Source: Pseudomonas cavernicola (GTDB lineage Bacteria > Pseudomonadota > Gammaproteobacteria > Pseudomonadales > Pseudomonadaceae). From it: 64,000 bases of DNA. The notes under the pieces are model-generated. The model made no database searches and was not told the origin of the DNA. It was given only the letters and a program-made list of their open reading frames with translations. Every line of letters starts with the position of its first letter. Within the stretch, counting starts at the first letter, position 1. A program made the translations under genes and the position numbers. Shown piece by piece: positions 17,496 through 24,609 of this stretch. The DNA lies in contig NZ_QYUR01000002.1 of the NCBI RefSeq assembly GCF_003596405.1, forward strand, positions 2,620,501 to 2,684,500, written 5' to 3'.

Positions 17496-18113
17496 TCAAG
17501 CAAACTCAAGTACCTCTTGCAGCGGCCTGCGTGGCTTTTGTGGCCAGTTGCCTGTTGCTGGGTAGCCAGCCGTTACCAGGATGACCGGCACCTCGTTAGC
17601 GGCCAACCCGAACTCGCGCGCCACGCCAAGTGCATCGAAGCCGCTCATCGCCCCTGTCGACAGTCCCATGCCTTGAGCGGCGAGCATTAGCGTCATCGCC
17701 GCCAGGGATGCCGAACGAAGCGCCTCGTCGCGCTGTAGTTGCGGGTTGCCGGGGTGCGAACCTTTGGCTGCGGCGACCCAGCCCTCAAGGGTCGACTGAT
17801 CCAGGATGCCCGCATCGACCGAAGGTTGCAGCGCCTGAGCGAGGCTTTCATGCGCCGCTAGGGTGCCGCAGATGATGAAGGTAACGGGCGCGTCCACCAC
17901 CTGTTGCTGCCCGTAGGACACAGCTCGCAAACGTGCTTTGGCCTCCGGCGAGCGTACGACGATGAATTTCCAGTTCTGGAAGTTGTAGGCCGAGGGTGCT
18001 CGGGTGGCTAGGCGCACCAGTTCGCTGACGTCCTGATCCGATAGATCACGGTTAACTTGGTAACGGCCGGTCGAGACCCGCGATTCGATAAGGCTCTTAA
18101 TGGGGTTGGACAT
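17496..18113 (-). CDS. Nitroreductase family oxidoreductase
   Basis: The 205-residue protein starts at ATG 18113, with AAGGA 8 nt upstream. The frame open to 18263 is not supported. FMN-binding motifs of the NfsB/nitroreductase fold are present: SLIESRVSTGRYQ, ATRAPSAYNFQNWKFIVV, and GLSTGAMSGFDALGVAREFGL near the C-terminus. Such enzymes reduce nitroaromatics, quinones or flavin using NAD(P)H. It lies just downstream of the EamA exporter in the same orientation (67 bp). The two probably form a unit controlled by the divergent MarR regulator. Confidence 0.85.
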   Translation of the reverse strand: MSNPIKSLIESRVSTGRYQVNRDLSDQDVSELVRLATRAPSAYNFQNWKFIVVRSPEAKARLRAVSYGQQQVVDAPVTFIICGTLAAHESLAQALQPSVDAGILDQSTLEGWVAAAKGSHPGNPQLQRDEALRSASLAAMTLMLAAQGMGLSTGAMSGFDALGVAREFGLAANEVPVILVTAGYPATGNWPQKPRRPLQEVLEFA

Positions 18114-18180
18114 AGCGTTTTCCTTCTGAGGATGGCTGTTGATGATCGGCGAGTCATTCGCAATGCCCCCAAGGTGCGCA

Positions 18181-19080
18181 TCAGCGCGCGCCTTGGGGGG
18201 CCGGCGTTGGTTCGCGTGAGCTGGAAGCCCACTGCACCGCCAGGATGCTGCCGAGCACGGCAATCAGCCCAGCCAGCGACACGCCTGTCATGCTCTGGCC
18301 CAACAGTGCCCAACCCATGACGACCGCCATCAAGGGGCTCAAAAGGCCCAGCGACGACACCGCCACTGGCGATAGCCGTGCAATACCGCGGAACCACAGC
18401 ACATAGGCCAGCAGGGCACCGAAGAGCGAGAGATAGGCGTAACCCAGCATCTGCGTGGCGCTCAGCGTCGGCAGGGGCGGATCGACCGCCCAGGCCACGG
18501 GCAGCAGTAACAGCCCGCCCACCAGCAACTGCCAGCCGGTGAAGGCCAGCAATGGCACCGCGGGCCGCCAGCGCCGCGTCAGGTAGGTGCCGGCGGCCAT
18601 GCACGTAGTACCGGCAAAGGCCGCGGCAATTCCGATCGGGTCCCACGCGGCACCGGGAGACAGCAGCAAGGCGGCCATGCCCCCTATCCCCAGCAGGCTG
18701 GCCCAAACGGCCAGGTAAGCAGGCTGGTGCCGGTCAAGGACCCACACCAGTCCCATCACCAACAGGGGCTGGACGGCACCGACCACTGCTGCCAAGCCGC
18801 CGGGCAACCGATATGCCGCCACAAACAGCAGCGCCTGAAAGAAGCCGATATTCAGCGCCGCGAGTACAGCCAAACGGCCCCACTCAGCCTGCTTGGGTAT
18901 ATGCCGGCTGAACAGCACCAGCAAAACGCCCGCCGGCAGGGTGCGCAGCAAGGCCGCCGTGAAGGGCAGGTCCGGCGGCAGCAGCTCGGTGGTGACTATG
19001 TAGGTCGAGCCCCAGATAGCCGGGGCCAGCGCGGTGGTGAGCGCATCCAGCCAGGCTAGACGGGTGTGTGTGGTGACCAT
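18181..19080 (-). CDS. EamA/DMT-superfamily exporter
   Basis: The 299-residue membrane protein has ten predicted hydrophobic segments arranged as two EamA repeats (about 10-140 and 155-285). Sequence elements include PAIWGSTYIVTTELLPPD and the second-repeat start LTRRWRPAVPLLAFTGWQLL. EamA proteins export amino acids or other small metabolites, or act as drug/metabolite transporters. The start is at ATG 19080, which follows AAGGTAATCAC. It is divergent from the MarR regulator across an 80-bp gap with two operator palindromes, so it is very likely the regulator's target. Confidence 0.85.
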   Translation of the reverse strand: MVTTHTRLAWLDALTTALAPAIWGSTYIVTTELLPPDLPFTAALLRTLPAGVLLVLFSRHIPKQAEWGRLAVLAALNIGFFQALLFVAAYRLPGGLAAVVGAVQPLLVMGLVWVLDRHQPAYLAVWASLLGIGGMAALLLSPGAAWDPIGIAAAFAGTTCMAAGTYLTRRWRPAVPLLAFTGWQLLVGGLLLLPVAWAVDPPLPTLSATQMLGYAYLSLFGALLAYVLWFRGIARLSPVAVSSLGLLSPLMAVVMGWALLGQSMTGVSLAGLIAVLGSILAVQWASSSREPTPAPQGAR

Positions 19081-19088
19081 GTGATTAC

Positions 19089-19100
19089 CTTGAACTCAAG
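19089..19100. promoter_or_regulatory. MarR-type operator palindrome 1
   Basis: CTTGAACTCAAG is an imperfect palindrome 8 bp upstream of the exporter start codon. Its twin at 19129 has its centre exactly 40 bp away, about four helical turns. This suits cooperative binding of two MarR dimers on one DNA face. A TATAAT hexamer lies between them at 19102-19107. Confidence 0.75.
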
Positions 19101-19128
19101 ATATAATTGAAGCCTAGCGAGCATTTGT

Positions 19129-19140
19129 CTTGAATTCAAG
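19129..19140. promoter_or_regulatory. MarR-type operator palindrome 2
   Basis: CTTGAATTCAAG is a perfect 12-bp palindrome 20 bp upstream of the marR-type gene and matches palindrome 1 at 11 of 12 bases. TTGAAT read on the minus strand could also serve as a -35 box for the exporter, so bound repressor would block it. Confidence 0.78.
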
Positions 19141-19160
19141 CTAAATAATGGAAGGTGACT

Positions 19161-19673
19161 ATGGCTATCAAACAACGGGCTGATGCGGTAGACGCCATCC
19201 TTGAACAATGGCGGCGGGAGCGCCCTGACTTGGACGTCAGTCCGATGGGCACCATTGGCCGGATCAAACGCTGCTCGGCGCTGCTTCAGCGTGAACTGGA
19301 GGTGATCTTCAAAGCCTTCGGCATGACCGCTTGGGAGTTCGATGTGCTGGCCACTTTGCGGCGCTCCGGGGCCCCCTACTGCTTGGCGCCGACGGCCTTG
19401 TTCTCGGCCTTGATGATCACCTCCGGCACCATGACCCGCCAACTGCAACGGTTGGAGGCTGTTGGCCTGGTAAGCCGGATGCCCAATCCCAACGACGCGC
19501 GCAGCATGCTGGTGCAGTTGACGCCGGCTGGGCTTGAGCTGATCGACCGGGCGGTGGAGGCGCATGTCGAGAACGAGGCGAGGATCCTGGCCCCCATAAA
19601 GCCTGCTGACCTGGCGGAGCTGGATGTCCGCTTGTCAGAGCTGCTGGCGGTGTTGGAGCCTAATGTCGACTGA
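19161..19673 (+). CDS. MarR-family transcriptional regulator
   Basis: The 170-residue protein starts at ATG 19161 behind GGAAGGTG. The winged-helix core runs from about 40 to 140: AWEFDVLATLRRSG, LAPTALFSALMITSGTMTRQLQRLE and the wing GLVSRMPNPNDARSMLVQLT. The long N-terminal helix (DAVDAILEQWRRERPDL) resembles the PecS/HosA-like branch, in which an extra helix helps dimerise. It faces the EamA exporter gene with paired palindromes between, the standard layout for autoregulated efflux control. The ligand is unknown. Confidence 0.88.
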   Translation: MAIKQRADAVDAILEQWRRERPDLDVSPMGTIGRIKRCSALLQRELEVIFKAFGMTAWEFDVLATLRRSGAPYCLAPTALFSALMITSGTMTRQLQRLEAVGLVSRMPNPNDARSMLVQLTPAGLELIDRAVEAHVENEARILAPIKPADLAELDVRLSELLAVLEPNVD

Positions 19674-19674
19674 C

Positions 19675-19742
19675 TGGGAACGGCCACAACCCGACATTCG
19701 CACATTCGATCAATTCAGTTCCCCCGCAAGAGTCCGTTCCCA
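19675..19742. repeat. Inverted repeat between marR-type gene and integron platform
   Basis: TGGGAACGG (19675-19683) and CCGTTCCCA (19734-19742) are perfect 9-bp inverted repeats 50 bp apart, beginning right at the end of the marR-type gene. They sit where the integrase gene of an integron would be expected. They could be remnants of an insertion or of the deletion that removed the integrase. Confidence 0.4.
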
Positions 19743-19806
19743 AATAGGTCATATTGCACCTACACTGGCATACACTATCTGCCGGGTTTCTCTGGAATCG
19801 TTATGC

Positions 19807-19822
19807 CTGTATAAACAAACAG
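19807..19822 (-). promoter_or_regulatory. LexA (SOS) box of a lost integron-integrase promoter
   Basis: CTGT-N8-ACAG matches the gammaproteobacterial LexA consensus exactly at the conserved ends. Its position matches the class 1 integron layout from memory. There, TTATGACTGT...ACAG lies just upstream of intI and 56 bp from the first GTTAT of attI. Here the preceding bases are TTATGC and the gap to GTTAT is 55 bp. In integrons this box represses intI. No integrase frame is found to its left: the minus-strand frame meets a stop within a few codons. Confidence 0.65.
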
Positions 19823-19877
19823 CACGCGGGCCGCGAAGCTAGAAGGCAAGCCACTCTTAAGCGTTTCGCATGAACAC

Positions 19878-19935
19878 GTTATCCCGCAGCCACATTTGTA
19901 TCCCGCAGATGATGCGGCATACATTACGTTAGAGC
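19878..19935 (+). other. attI-like integron recombination site
   Basis: The site runs from GTTATCCCGCAG to the core GTTAGAGC (19928-19935), a span of 58 bp. The same landmarks in attI1, recalled from memory, are GTTATGGAGCAG to GTTAGGC and also span 58 bp. A direct repeat ATCCCGCAG (19881 and 19901) corresponds to the DR1/DR2 integrase-binding repeats. Recombination would occur after the first G of the core GTTAGAGC. A gene cassette follows at once. The matching start of the cassette's attC (GCTCTAAC at 20553) is the strongest support. Confidence 0.7.
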
Positions 19936-19947
19936 CCAGAGGTACCT

Positions 19948-20541
19948 ATGGACCCAGGACCATGGAGTTGGTTGGAAGTTGCGAAGCTCACTGCTAGCCT
20001 CTTGGTACCAGGTGCCTTGGCTGCTTTGGGCGTCTACATCCATCGCGTCACGAAGCGATTCGAACATCTCCAGTGGCGCAGTCAAAAGCTGATTGAGAAG
20101 CGACTTGCCGTCTATGACGATTTGGCCCCTCAGCTCAATGATCTTCTTTGCTACTACACGTACGTAGGTGGTTGGCGAGATCTCACCCCACCCAGCGTGA
20201 TTGCAATGAAGCGCGTCGTCGACAAGAAGATCTACCTTGCCGCCCCCTTGTTCAGCGAGGAGTTCTTTGCCTCCTGCATCGAATTTCAGAGCCTCTGCTT
20301 CGAAACGTATACCGGCTGGGGCCGCGACACCTGTCTTCGTACGCTGTTCGAGCGTCGCAGAGAAGGTTGGCTCAAAGACTGGAATCCCGAGTGGGAGAGT
20401 TGCTTTAGCAAAGAAGCAGTTGATCCGGCCCTCGTGCGCAAATCGCATCAGCGTGTGATGGAAGCGTTTTCGCAAGATATTGGCGTGCACTCATCCTTTG
20501 TCGTTCCGATGTCTGGCTCCGTCCCGCTCAATGTGCGGTAG
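19948..20541 (+). CDS. Integron-cassette-encoded membrane-anchored protein of unknown function
   Basis: The 197-residue product begins MDPGPWSWLEVAKLTASLLVPGALAALGVY, with one transmembrane segment at about 12-30. A charged coiled segment (HRVTKRFEHLQWRSQKLIEKRLAVYDDL, to about 60) and a mostly helical cytosolic part follow. I recognise no named domain. The ribosome-binding site AGAGG is 5 nt before ATG 19948. Base composition is visibly lower in GC than its neighbours. Only 12 bp separate the attI core from the ATG and 11 bp separate the stop from the attC. This compact packaging is typical of first-position cassettes, so it would be transcribed from a Pc-type promoter if one survives. Confidence 0.75.
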   Translation: MDPGPWSWLEVAKLTASLLVPGALAALGVYIHRVTKRFEHLQWRSQKLIEKRLAVYDDLAPQLNDLLCYYTYVGGWRDLTPPSVIAMKRVVDKKIYLAAPLFSEEFFASCIEFQSLCFETYTGWGRDTCLRTLFERRREGWLKDWNPEWESCFSKEAVDPALVRKSHQRVMEAFSQDIGVHSSFVVPMSGSVPLNVR

Positions 20542-20552
20542 CTGTAACATTG

Positions 20553-20623
20553 GCTCTAACCCTTCCATCGAGCGGACATCTACAAGCTCCACTTGCGGCT
20601 ATCGCTCATGTCAAATGTTGAAG
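20553..20623 (+). other. attC-like recombination site ending the cassette
   Basis: The site starts GCTCTAAC (20553-20560), the exact complement of the cassette's opening core GTTAGAGC. An attC and its own cassette start are expected to match in this way. An L-box-like CATCGAGCGGACAT follows, then a central CAAG/CTTG mini-stem, then GCTCATGTCAAAT and a right core GTTGAAG (20617-20623). Overall length is 71 bp, within the usual attC range. The right half pairs imperfectly with the left, so the site is degenerate. Confidence 0.6.
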
Positions 20624-20649
20624 GTCTGTTTCGGAGCAAGTTGACTGGC

Positions 20650-20710
20650 GCCGTCGGGTCGACTGCTGCCGGCCGTGACAGGCCGGAGTCGACCCATAGC
20701 TGCCGGTCAG
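20650..20710. repeat. GTCGACT..AGTCGACCC imperfect palindrome, copy 1
   Basis: GGGTCGACTGCTGCCGGCC and GGCCGGAGTCGACCC form an imperfect inverted repeat centred near 20677, followed by TAGCTGCCGGT. A related block with TAGCTGCC and AGAAGTCGACCC occurs at 24500-24560. The rest of 20624-20854 contains only this and the hairpin at 20810. Confidence 0.45.
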
Positions 20711-20809
20711 CTAGCGACCCAAAGGACAATGGTTGGCTGGAGCATGGCAGGATATGGAACTGATCGGAGATGAGCTCCCACGGTCAAGCGTCACTGGACG
20801 CTCAAGGTT

Positions 20810-20836
20810 GGCAGAACCTCACGTCGAGGTTCTGCC
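20810..20836 (-). terminator. Stem-loop after the isochorismatase-like gene
   Basis: GGCAGAACCTC and GAGGTTCTGCC pair perfectly over 11 bp with a 5-nt loop, 19 bp past the stop of the minus-strand gene at 20855. It lacks a clean T tract on that strand. It is still well placed to end the transcript. Confidence 0.5.
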
Positions 20837-20854
20837 AGTCGTCCAAGCACGCTT

Positions 20855-21439
20855 TTAGCCTTGAAGCGCCGTCATGAGGACTTGCACCAACTGACCACCT
20901 TCCGGCGTAGCCCAGCTTCCGGCGAGTTCTGCAATCAGCTGGTTGGTGGTGGTCAGCGTCACGCCGCCTTTATCCATCCGACGCAGGGCGATGTCATCGG
21001 CCATTACGCTCGGTGAGCCACCACCATCGGCAACCACCTGAACTTCATACCCCTCGCGCACCAGACTCAGCGCCGGATAGACCGTGCAGACGTCGTTGGT
21101 GACACCGGCAATGATGAGTTTTTTACGGCCCGTGGCTTTGACGGCGGCGGCGAAGTTTTCATCGTCCATGGCGTTGACGATGCCCAGGCGTTTGACGCGG
21201 GAAGCGAATTCGGCAGGCAGAATCTGCTCCAGTTCACTCAGCAGTGGCCCCTGAGCGTGCTCCTCCATGCTGGAGGTCAGTACCACCGGAAGCTTCAGAA
21301 TGCTTGCCGCCTTTGCGAGCATCAGCGCGTTGCGTTTCAGCTCTTCGAACGGAATGGATTTCACCCACCCCATCGTTCCCACCTGGTGATCGATCAACAG
21401 CAGGGCGGCATTGTCGGCACTGAATTTTTCGTACGTCAT
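20855..21439 (-). CDS. Isochorismatase-like cysteine hydrolase (YcaC type)
   Basis: The 194-residue protein has the cysteine-hydrolase triad: Asp17 in LLLIDHQVG, Lys83 in SRVKRLGIVNAMDD and Cys118 in GVTNDVCTVYPALS. Size and motif spacing match the YcaC subgroup rather than nicotinamidase or true isochorismatase. The physiological substrate of YcaC-type enzymes is not established. It lies 63 bp downstream of a pirin gene in the same orientation, with an OYE reductase upstream of that. This three-gene set is divergent from a LysR regulator and is a frequent combination in pseudomonads. Confidence 0.85.
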   Translation of the reverse strand: MTYEKFSADNAALLLIDHQVGTMGWVKSIPFEELKRNALMLAKAASILKLPVVLTSSMEEHAQGPLLSELEQILPAEFASRVKRLGIVNAMDDENFAAAVKATGRKKLIIAGVTNDVCTVYPALSLVREGYEVQVVADGGGSPSVMADDIALRRMDKGGVTLTTTNQLIAELAGSWATPEGGQLVQVLMTALQG

Positions 21440-21502
21440 GATGATTCTCCTGGCAGTAAGGTTGGGGCACTAACGCCCCGGGTTTGGGACTGTTTCGATC
21501 AT

Positions 21503-22339
21503 TCAACGAGGTTGCAGCTTTCCGAACGCACCGCGCTGGTAGCTCTCGACGGCCTCGGTCAGCGCTTCTGAAGAGGCAAGCGCCAGTGGCCCTTGCCAAT
21601 ACACCGGTTGACGAAGGGGGAGGCCAGAAAACAGCACCGCCTTGGTGTTTCCCTTGTTTGCACCCAACGTGACGATGCGATCCTCGCGCTGCGGCAGGTT
21701 CACTGGCAGCTTTGGCTCGATGAGGTTGAAGAGTTGGCCATCGACCGACACCTCACCGTCAATCGGCATCACGAACGCGGTATGGCCCTCCGGTATCGGG
21801 ATGCTCACTTCAGAGCCTTCCTCGATGGCGATGTCCAGCATGCGCACGTCGGTGGGCAGCGATAGCGGCGAAGAAACACCCGCAAAACTGCCCAGCGGCA
21901 CCCTGACTTTGGCCCCCGGCAAATGCACCACGGGCACGTCCTGCGCTTCGAGGCTAAACACAAACGGCGAGGCCGCTTGCCGATCCCGTGGGAGGTTGAT
22001 GAAAATCTGCAGCATGTGCACGGTCTTGCCCGGCTCGGCGGGCACTTCTTCATGCACCACGCCGTTACCCGCCGCCGTCCAATGCAGCCCACCCGGCCGA
22101 ATCAGGTTGCGATTGCCCAGCGAGTCCCGGTTATCAATCCCTGTCTCGGAATCAAGAAACAGGTAGGACACCGCTGAAAAACCAGCATGCGGGTGCGGTG
22201 GAAACGTCGGCCCGCTGATCCAGGCATGGTCGACCGCGAGAAACGGGTCGATGGGTTCGGCGGACTGACCTCCCCGCAGCGTGAACGCACGGAAGTGACT
22301 GCCGTGATTCATGCGCTGTAGTCGTGCGACGGTCGTCAT
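21503..22339 (-). CDS. Pirin family bicupin protein
   Basis: The 278-residue protein contains two cupin domains, with metal ligands in the first: His49 and His51 (FPPHPHAGF), His96 and Glu98 (GNGVVHEE). The second cupin (about 165-255) lacks the ligand set, as is usual. Pirins act as redox cofactors or quercetin dioxygenases; relatives modulate pyruvate metabolism. It starts 10 bp after the stop of the OYE gene, so it is probably translated from the same mRNA. Confidence 0.87.
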   Translation of the reverse strand: MTTVARLQRMNHGSHFRAFTLRGGQSAEPIDPFLAVDHAWISGPTFPPHPHAGFSAVSYLFLDSETGIDNRDSLGNRNLIRPGGLHWTAAGNGVVHEEVPAEPGKTVHMLQIFINLPRDRQAASPFVFSLEAQDVPVVHLPGAKVRVPLGSFAGVSSPLSLPTDVRMLDIAIEEGSEVSIPIPEGHTAFVMPIDGEVSVDGQLFNLIEPKLPVNLPQREDRIVTLGANKGNTKAVLFSGLPLRQPVYWQGPLALASSEALTEAVESYQRGAFGKLQPR

Positions 22340-22349
22340 GGCAGTTTCC

Positions 22350-23420
22350 TCAGGCGCTTTGTGCCGGGCTCATCGCCGGGTAATCGATATACCCCTCCAC
22401 GCCCGGTGCGTAGAACGTGTCCTTGTTCGGCACATTAAGCCCGGCGCCTGTGCGAAAACGCTCGGGCAGATCGGGGTTGGCGAGGAATGCGCTGCCAAAA
22501 ACTGCCGCGTCTGCTCGACCATCAACGATCAGGGATTCGGCGGAGTGTTGGTCGAGTCCGCCACCTATCAGGTAGCTGCCATCGAACAGTGGGCGCAACA
22601 AGGCGTGGTAGTCGATGCTGGCGCCGAACAGGGCAACATGCAGATAGCCGAGATTGAGCCCGCGCAGTTGCTCGACCAGATAGGTGTAGGTTTCTTGCGG
22701 GTTGGCATCGACGATGTCGTTGAAGTTCATTTCAGGTGAGATCTTGAGGCCCACACGATCACTACCAATCTCCGTCGATACTGCGTTCAGCACCTCCAGT
22801 ACAAAGCGAACACGGTTTTCAACCGATCCACCGTACTCATCAGTGCGCTGATTGCTGCCAGTCGAGAGAAACTGTTCAGGCAGATACCCCGAAGCGGCAT
22901 GCAACTCGACACCGTCGAACCCGGCTTCCACAGCTAGGCGTGCCGCCCGACGGTAGTCCTCGATGACCGAGGCGATCTCCACCACGCTCAACGCATGTGG
23001 AGTGACGAAGTCCTCAAGGCCCGTAGCTGTCCACGTCTGGCCTGCGGGTTTGATCGCGGAGGGTGCCTGTGGCTGGGCGCCATTAGGCAACAGCGAAGGG
23101 TGCGAAATGCGTCCGCAGTGCATCAACTGCATGAAGATCCGTCCACCGCGAGCATGTACGGCCTCGGAGACTTGCTTCCAGGCGGCAACCTGCTCGGCGG
23201 TTTCGATACCGGGGGTGCGGACGTAACCCTTACCCAGTGCGACAGGGAACACCCCTTCAGTGATGATCAACCCAGCACCGGCGCGCTGTGCGTAGTAGGT
23301 GGGCACCAGCTCGGTCGGTACCCCTGAATCATCGGAACGCGAGCGAGTCATCGGAGCCATGACCATACGGTTGGACAGTGTGTAGCGACCGAGCTGGACT
23401 TGAGAAAAAAGCGAATTCAT
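22350..23420 (-). CDS. Old Yellow Enzyme-type alkene reductase (NemA/XenB-like)
   Basis: The 356-residue protein begins with the FMN-binding TIM-barrel segment LGRYTLSNRMVMAPMTRSR. It contains GFDGVELHAASGYLPEQFLS and the NQRTDEYGGSVENR motif that marks OYE enzymes. The C-terminal phosphate-binding part reads IVDGRADAAVFGSAFLANPD. Such enzymes reduce activated alkenes, nitrate esters or maleimides with NAD(P)H. It is first in a three-gene unit with pirin and a YcaC-like hydrolase. It is divergent from the LysR gene 96 bp away, which likely controls it in response to electrophiles. Confidence 0.9.
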   Translation of the reverse strand: MNSLFSQVQLGRYTLSNRMVMAPMTRSRSDDSGVPTELVPTYYAQRAGAGLIITEGVFPVALGKGYVRTPGIETAEQVAAWKQVSEAVHARGGRIFMQLMHCGRISHPSLLPNGAQPQAPSAIKPAGQTWTATGLEDFVTPHALSVVEIASVIEDYRRAARLAVEAGFDGVELHAASGYLPEQFLSTGSNQRTDEYGGSVENRVRFVLEVLNAVSTEIGSDRVGLKISPEMNFNDIVDANPQETYTYLVEQLRGLNLGYLHVALFGASIDYHALLRPLFDGSYLIGGGLDQHSAESLIVDGRADAAVFGSAFLANPDLPERFRTGAGLNVPNKDTFYAPGVEGYIDYPAMSPAQSA

Positions 23421-23516
23421 TGCGGTGCTCCTCAGTAAACGATGTGGCTATCATTCATCAATCCGAATCCGGGATAAACCGGGTAAAATTGAAATGACTG
23501 ATCCACTGATGGAGCA

Positions 23517-24404
23517 ATGGCATTGGAGTTTCTCAACGACATGGCACTGTTTGTCGAGGTCGTGAAGGCGCGTAGTTTCCGCCGAGCGGCGGAGGCTATG
23601 GGTATGCCGAACTCGACGCTGTCTCGCCGGATAAGTGGCCTCGAGAAGGAAATCGGGCTAAGGCTTCTGCATCGTACAACCCGCAAGATCGAGCTGACTG
23701 AGGCGGGGCAGTTGTACTTCGATCGCTGCAAACGCATCGTCGAGGAGGCCAGGCTCGCGCACGAGCAGCTGGGCGAAATGCTTGCTCGACCCAGCGGTGT
23801 ACTGCGGGCCTCGCTCCCGGTGGATTTCGCCAATATCTACCTGGCGCCGCTGATTGCGGAGTTTGCTCGGCTGTATCCCGGTATCAGCTTCGAGTTCGAT
23901 CTGACCCCGCGTCAGGTCGATCTGGTGAGTGAGCCGGTTGATGTGGTCATTCGCATGGGCGAGCCTGCAAGTTCGAACCTGATTGCCCGTAAGCTCGCCA
24001 GTTTGCGCCGCTGTCTTTACGCCTCACCCCACTATCTCGAACTGTCCGGTGATCCTATTCATCCCTCGGATCTGACAAATCACGAATGCCTACGGCTGCG
24101 CGGAACGCGTGCTGACCGCTGGACGCTCTCCAGCAATGAAGGGGCTGTGGACGTCGAGATTGGCGGTCGATTCGAACTCAACAGCGTGGGAATGATTCGA
24201 CGTCTGGCGACGCTGGACCTAGGTATCGCGTTACTACCGGAAGGCATCGCTGCGCAAGACCTTGCCAATGGCACTCTGCGCAAAGTCTTGCCGCAGTGGC
24301 ACGCCTCGCCCATCTCGGTTTACGCCCTCACCGAGACGCGACTGTTGCCAGCGAAAACCCAACGGTTTATCGAGTTTCTGCGGGAACGACTCGAAAATGC
24401 ATAG
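23517..24404 (+). CDS. LysR-family transcriptional regulator
   Basis: The 295-residue protein has an N-terminal winged helix (FLNDMALFVEVVKARSFRRAAEAMGM, SRRISGLEKEIGLRLL) and a LysR substrate-binding domain from about 90, including LAPLIAEFARLYPGISFEFDL and a GIALLPEGIA signature. GGAG lies just upstream of ATG 23517. It belongs to the CrgA-like branch that commonly sits beside OYE-type reductases. The 96-bp gap contains the T-N11-A-like stretch ATTCATCAATCCGAAT, a possible binding site for autoregulation and activation of the divergent operon. Confidence 0.88.
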   Translation: MALEFLNDMALFVEVVKARSFRRAAEAMGMPNSTLSRRISGLEKEIGLRLLHRTTRKIELTEAGQLYFDRCKRIVEEARLAHEQLGEMLARPSGVLRASLPVDFANIYLAPLIAEFARLYPGISFEFDLTPRQVDLVSEPVDVVIRMGEPASSNLIARKLASLRRCLYASPHYLELSGDPIHPSDLTNHECLRLRGTRADRWTLSSNEGAVDVEIGGRFELNSVGMIRRLATLDLGIALLPEGIAAQDLANGTLRKVLPQWHASPISVYALTETRLLPAKTQRFIEFLRERLENA

Positions 24405-24499
24405 CGTGATCACCTTGAAAAAAGGTACTTGGAGAATCCGTGCCAGTACGGGCGCGAAACAAATTTTCGTCCTGATTTATAGGCACCTAGGACAGCCAG

Positions 24500-24560
24500 T
24501 GTCTGCTGTTGGCCGGTAGCTGCCTGTCGCGAAAGGCAGAAGTCGACCCATTCCGGACAA
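24500..24560. repeat. GTCGACCC palindromic repeat, copy 2
   Basis: GGTAGCTGCCTGTCGCGAAAG and CAGAAGTCGACCCATTCCGG are related to the block at 20650-20710, sharing TAGCTGCC and AGTCGACCCAT in rearranged order. It includes a GCCTGTCGCGAAAGGC mini-hairpin. It occupies the gap between the LysR gene and trhA. Nothing else is visible in 24405-24609. Confidence 0.4.
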
Positions 24561-24609
24561 TCGCAGGGCGCCTATTAAACCCGGAGCTGTTCAATTGGCC
24601 AGGGTTGTT

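Noticed and set aside
19675..19806. Remaining integrase coding sequence left of the LexA box
   Set aside because: The minus-strand frames meet stops within a few codons and show no tyrosine-recombinase residues.
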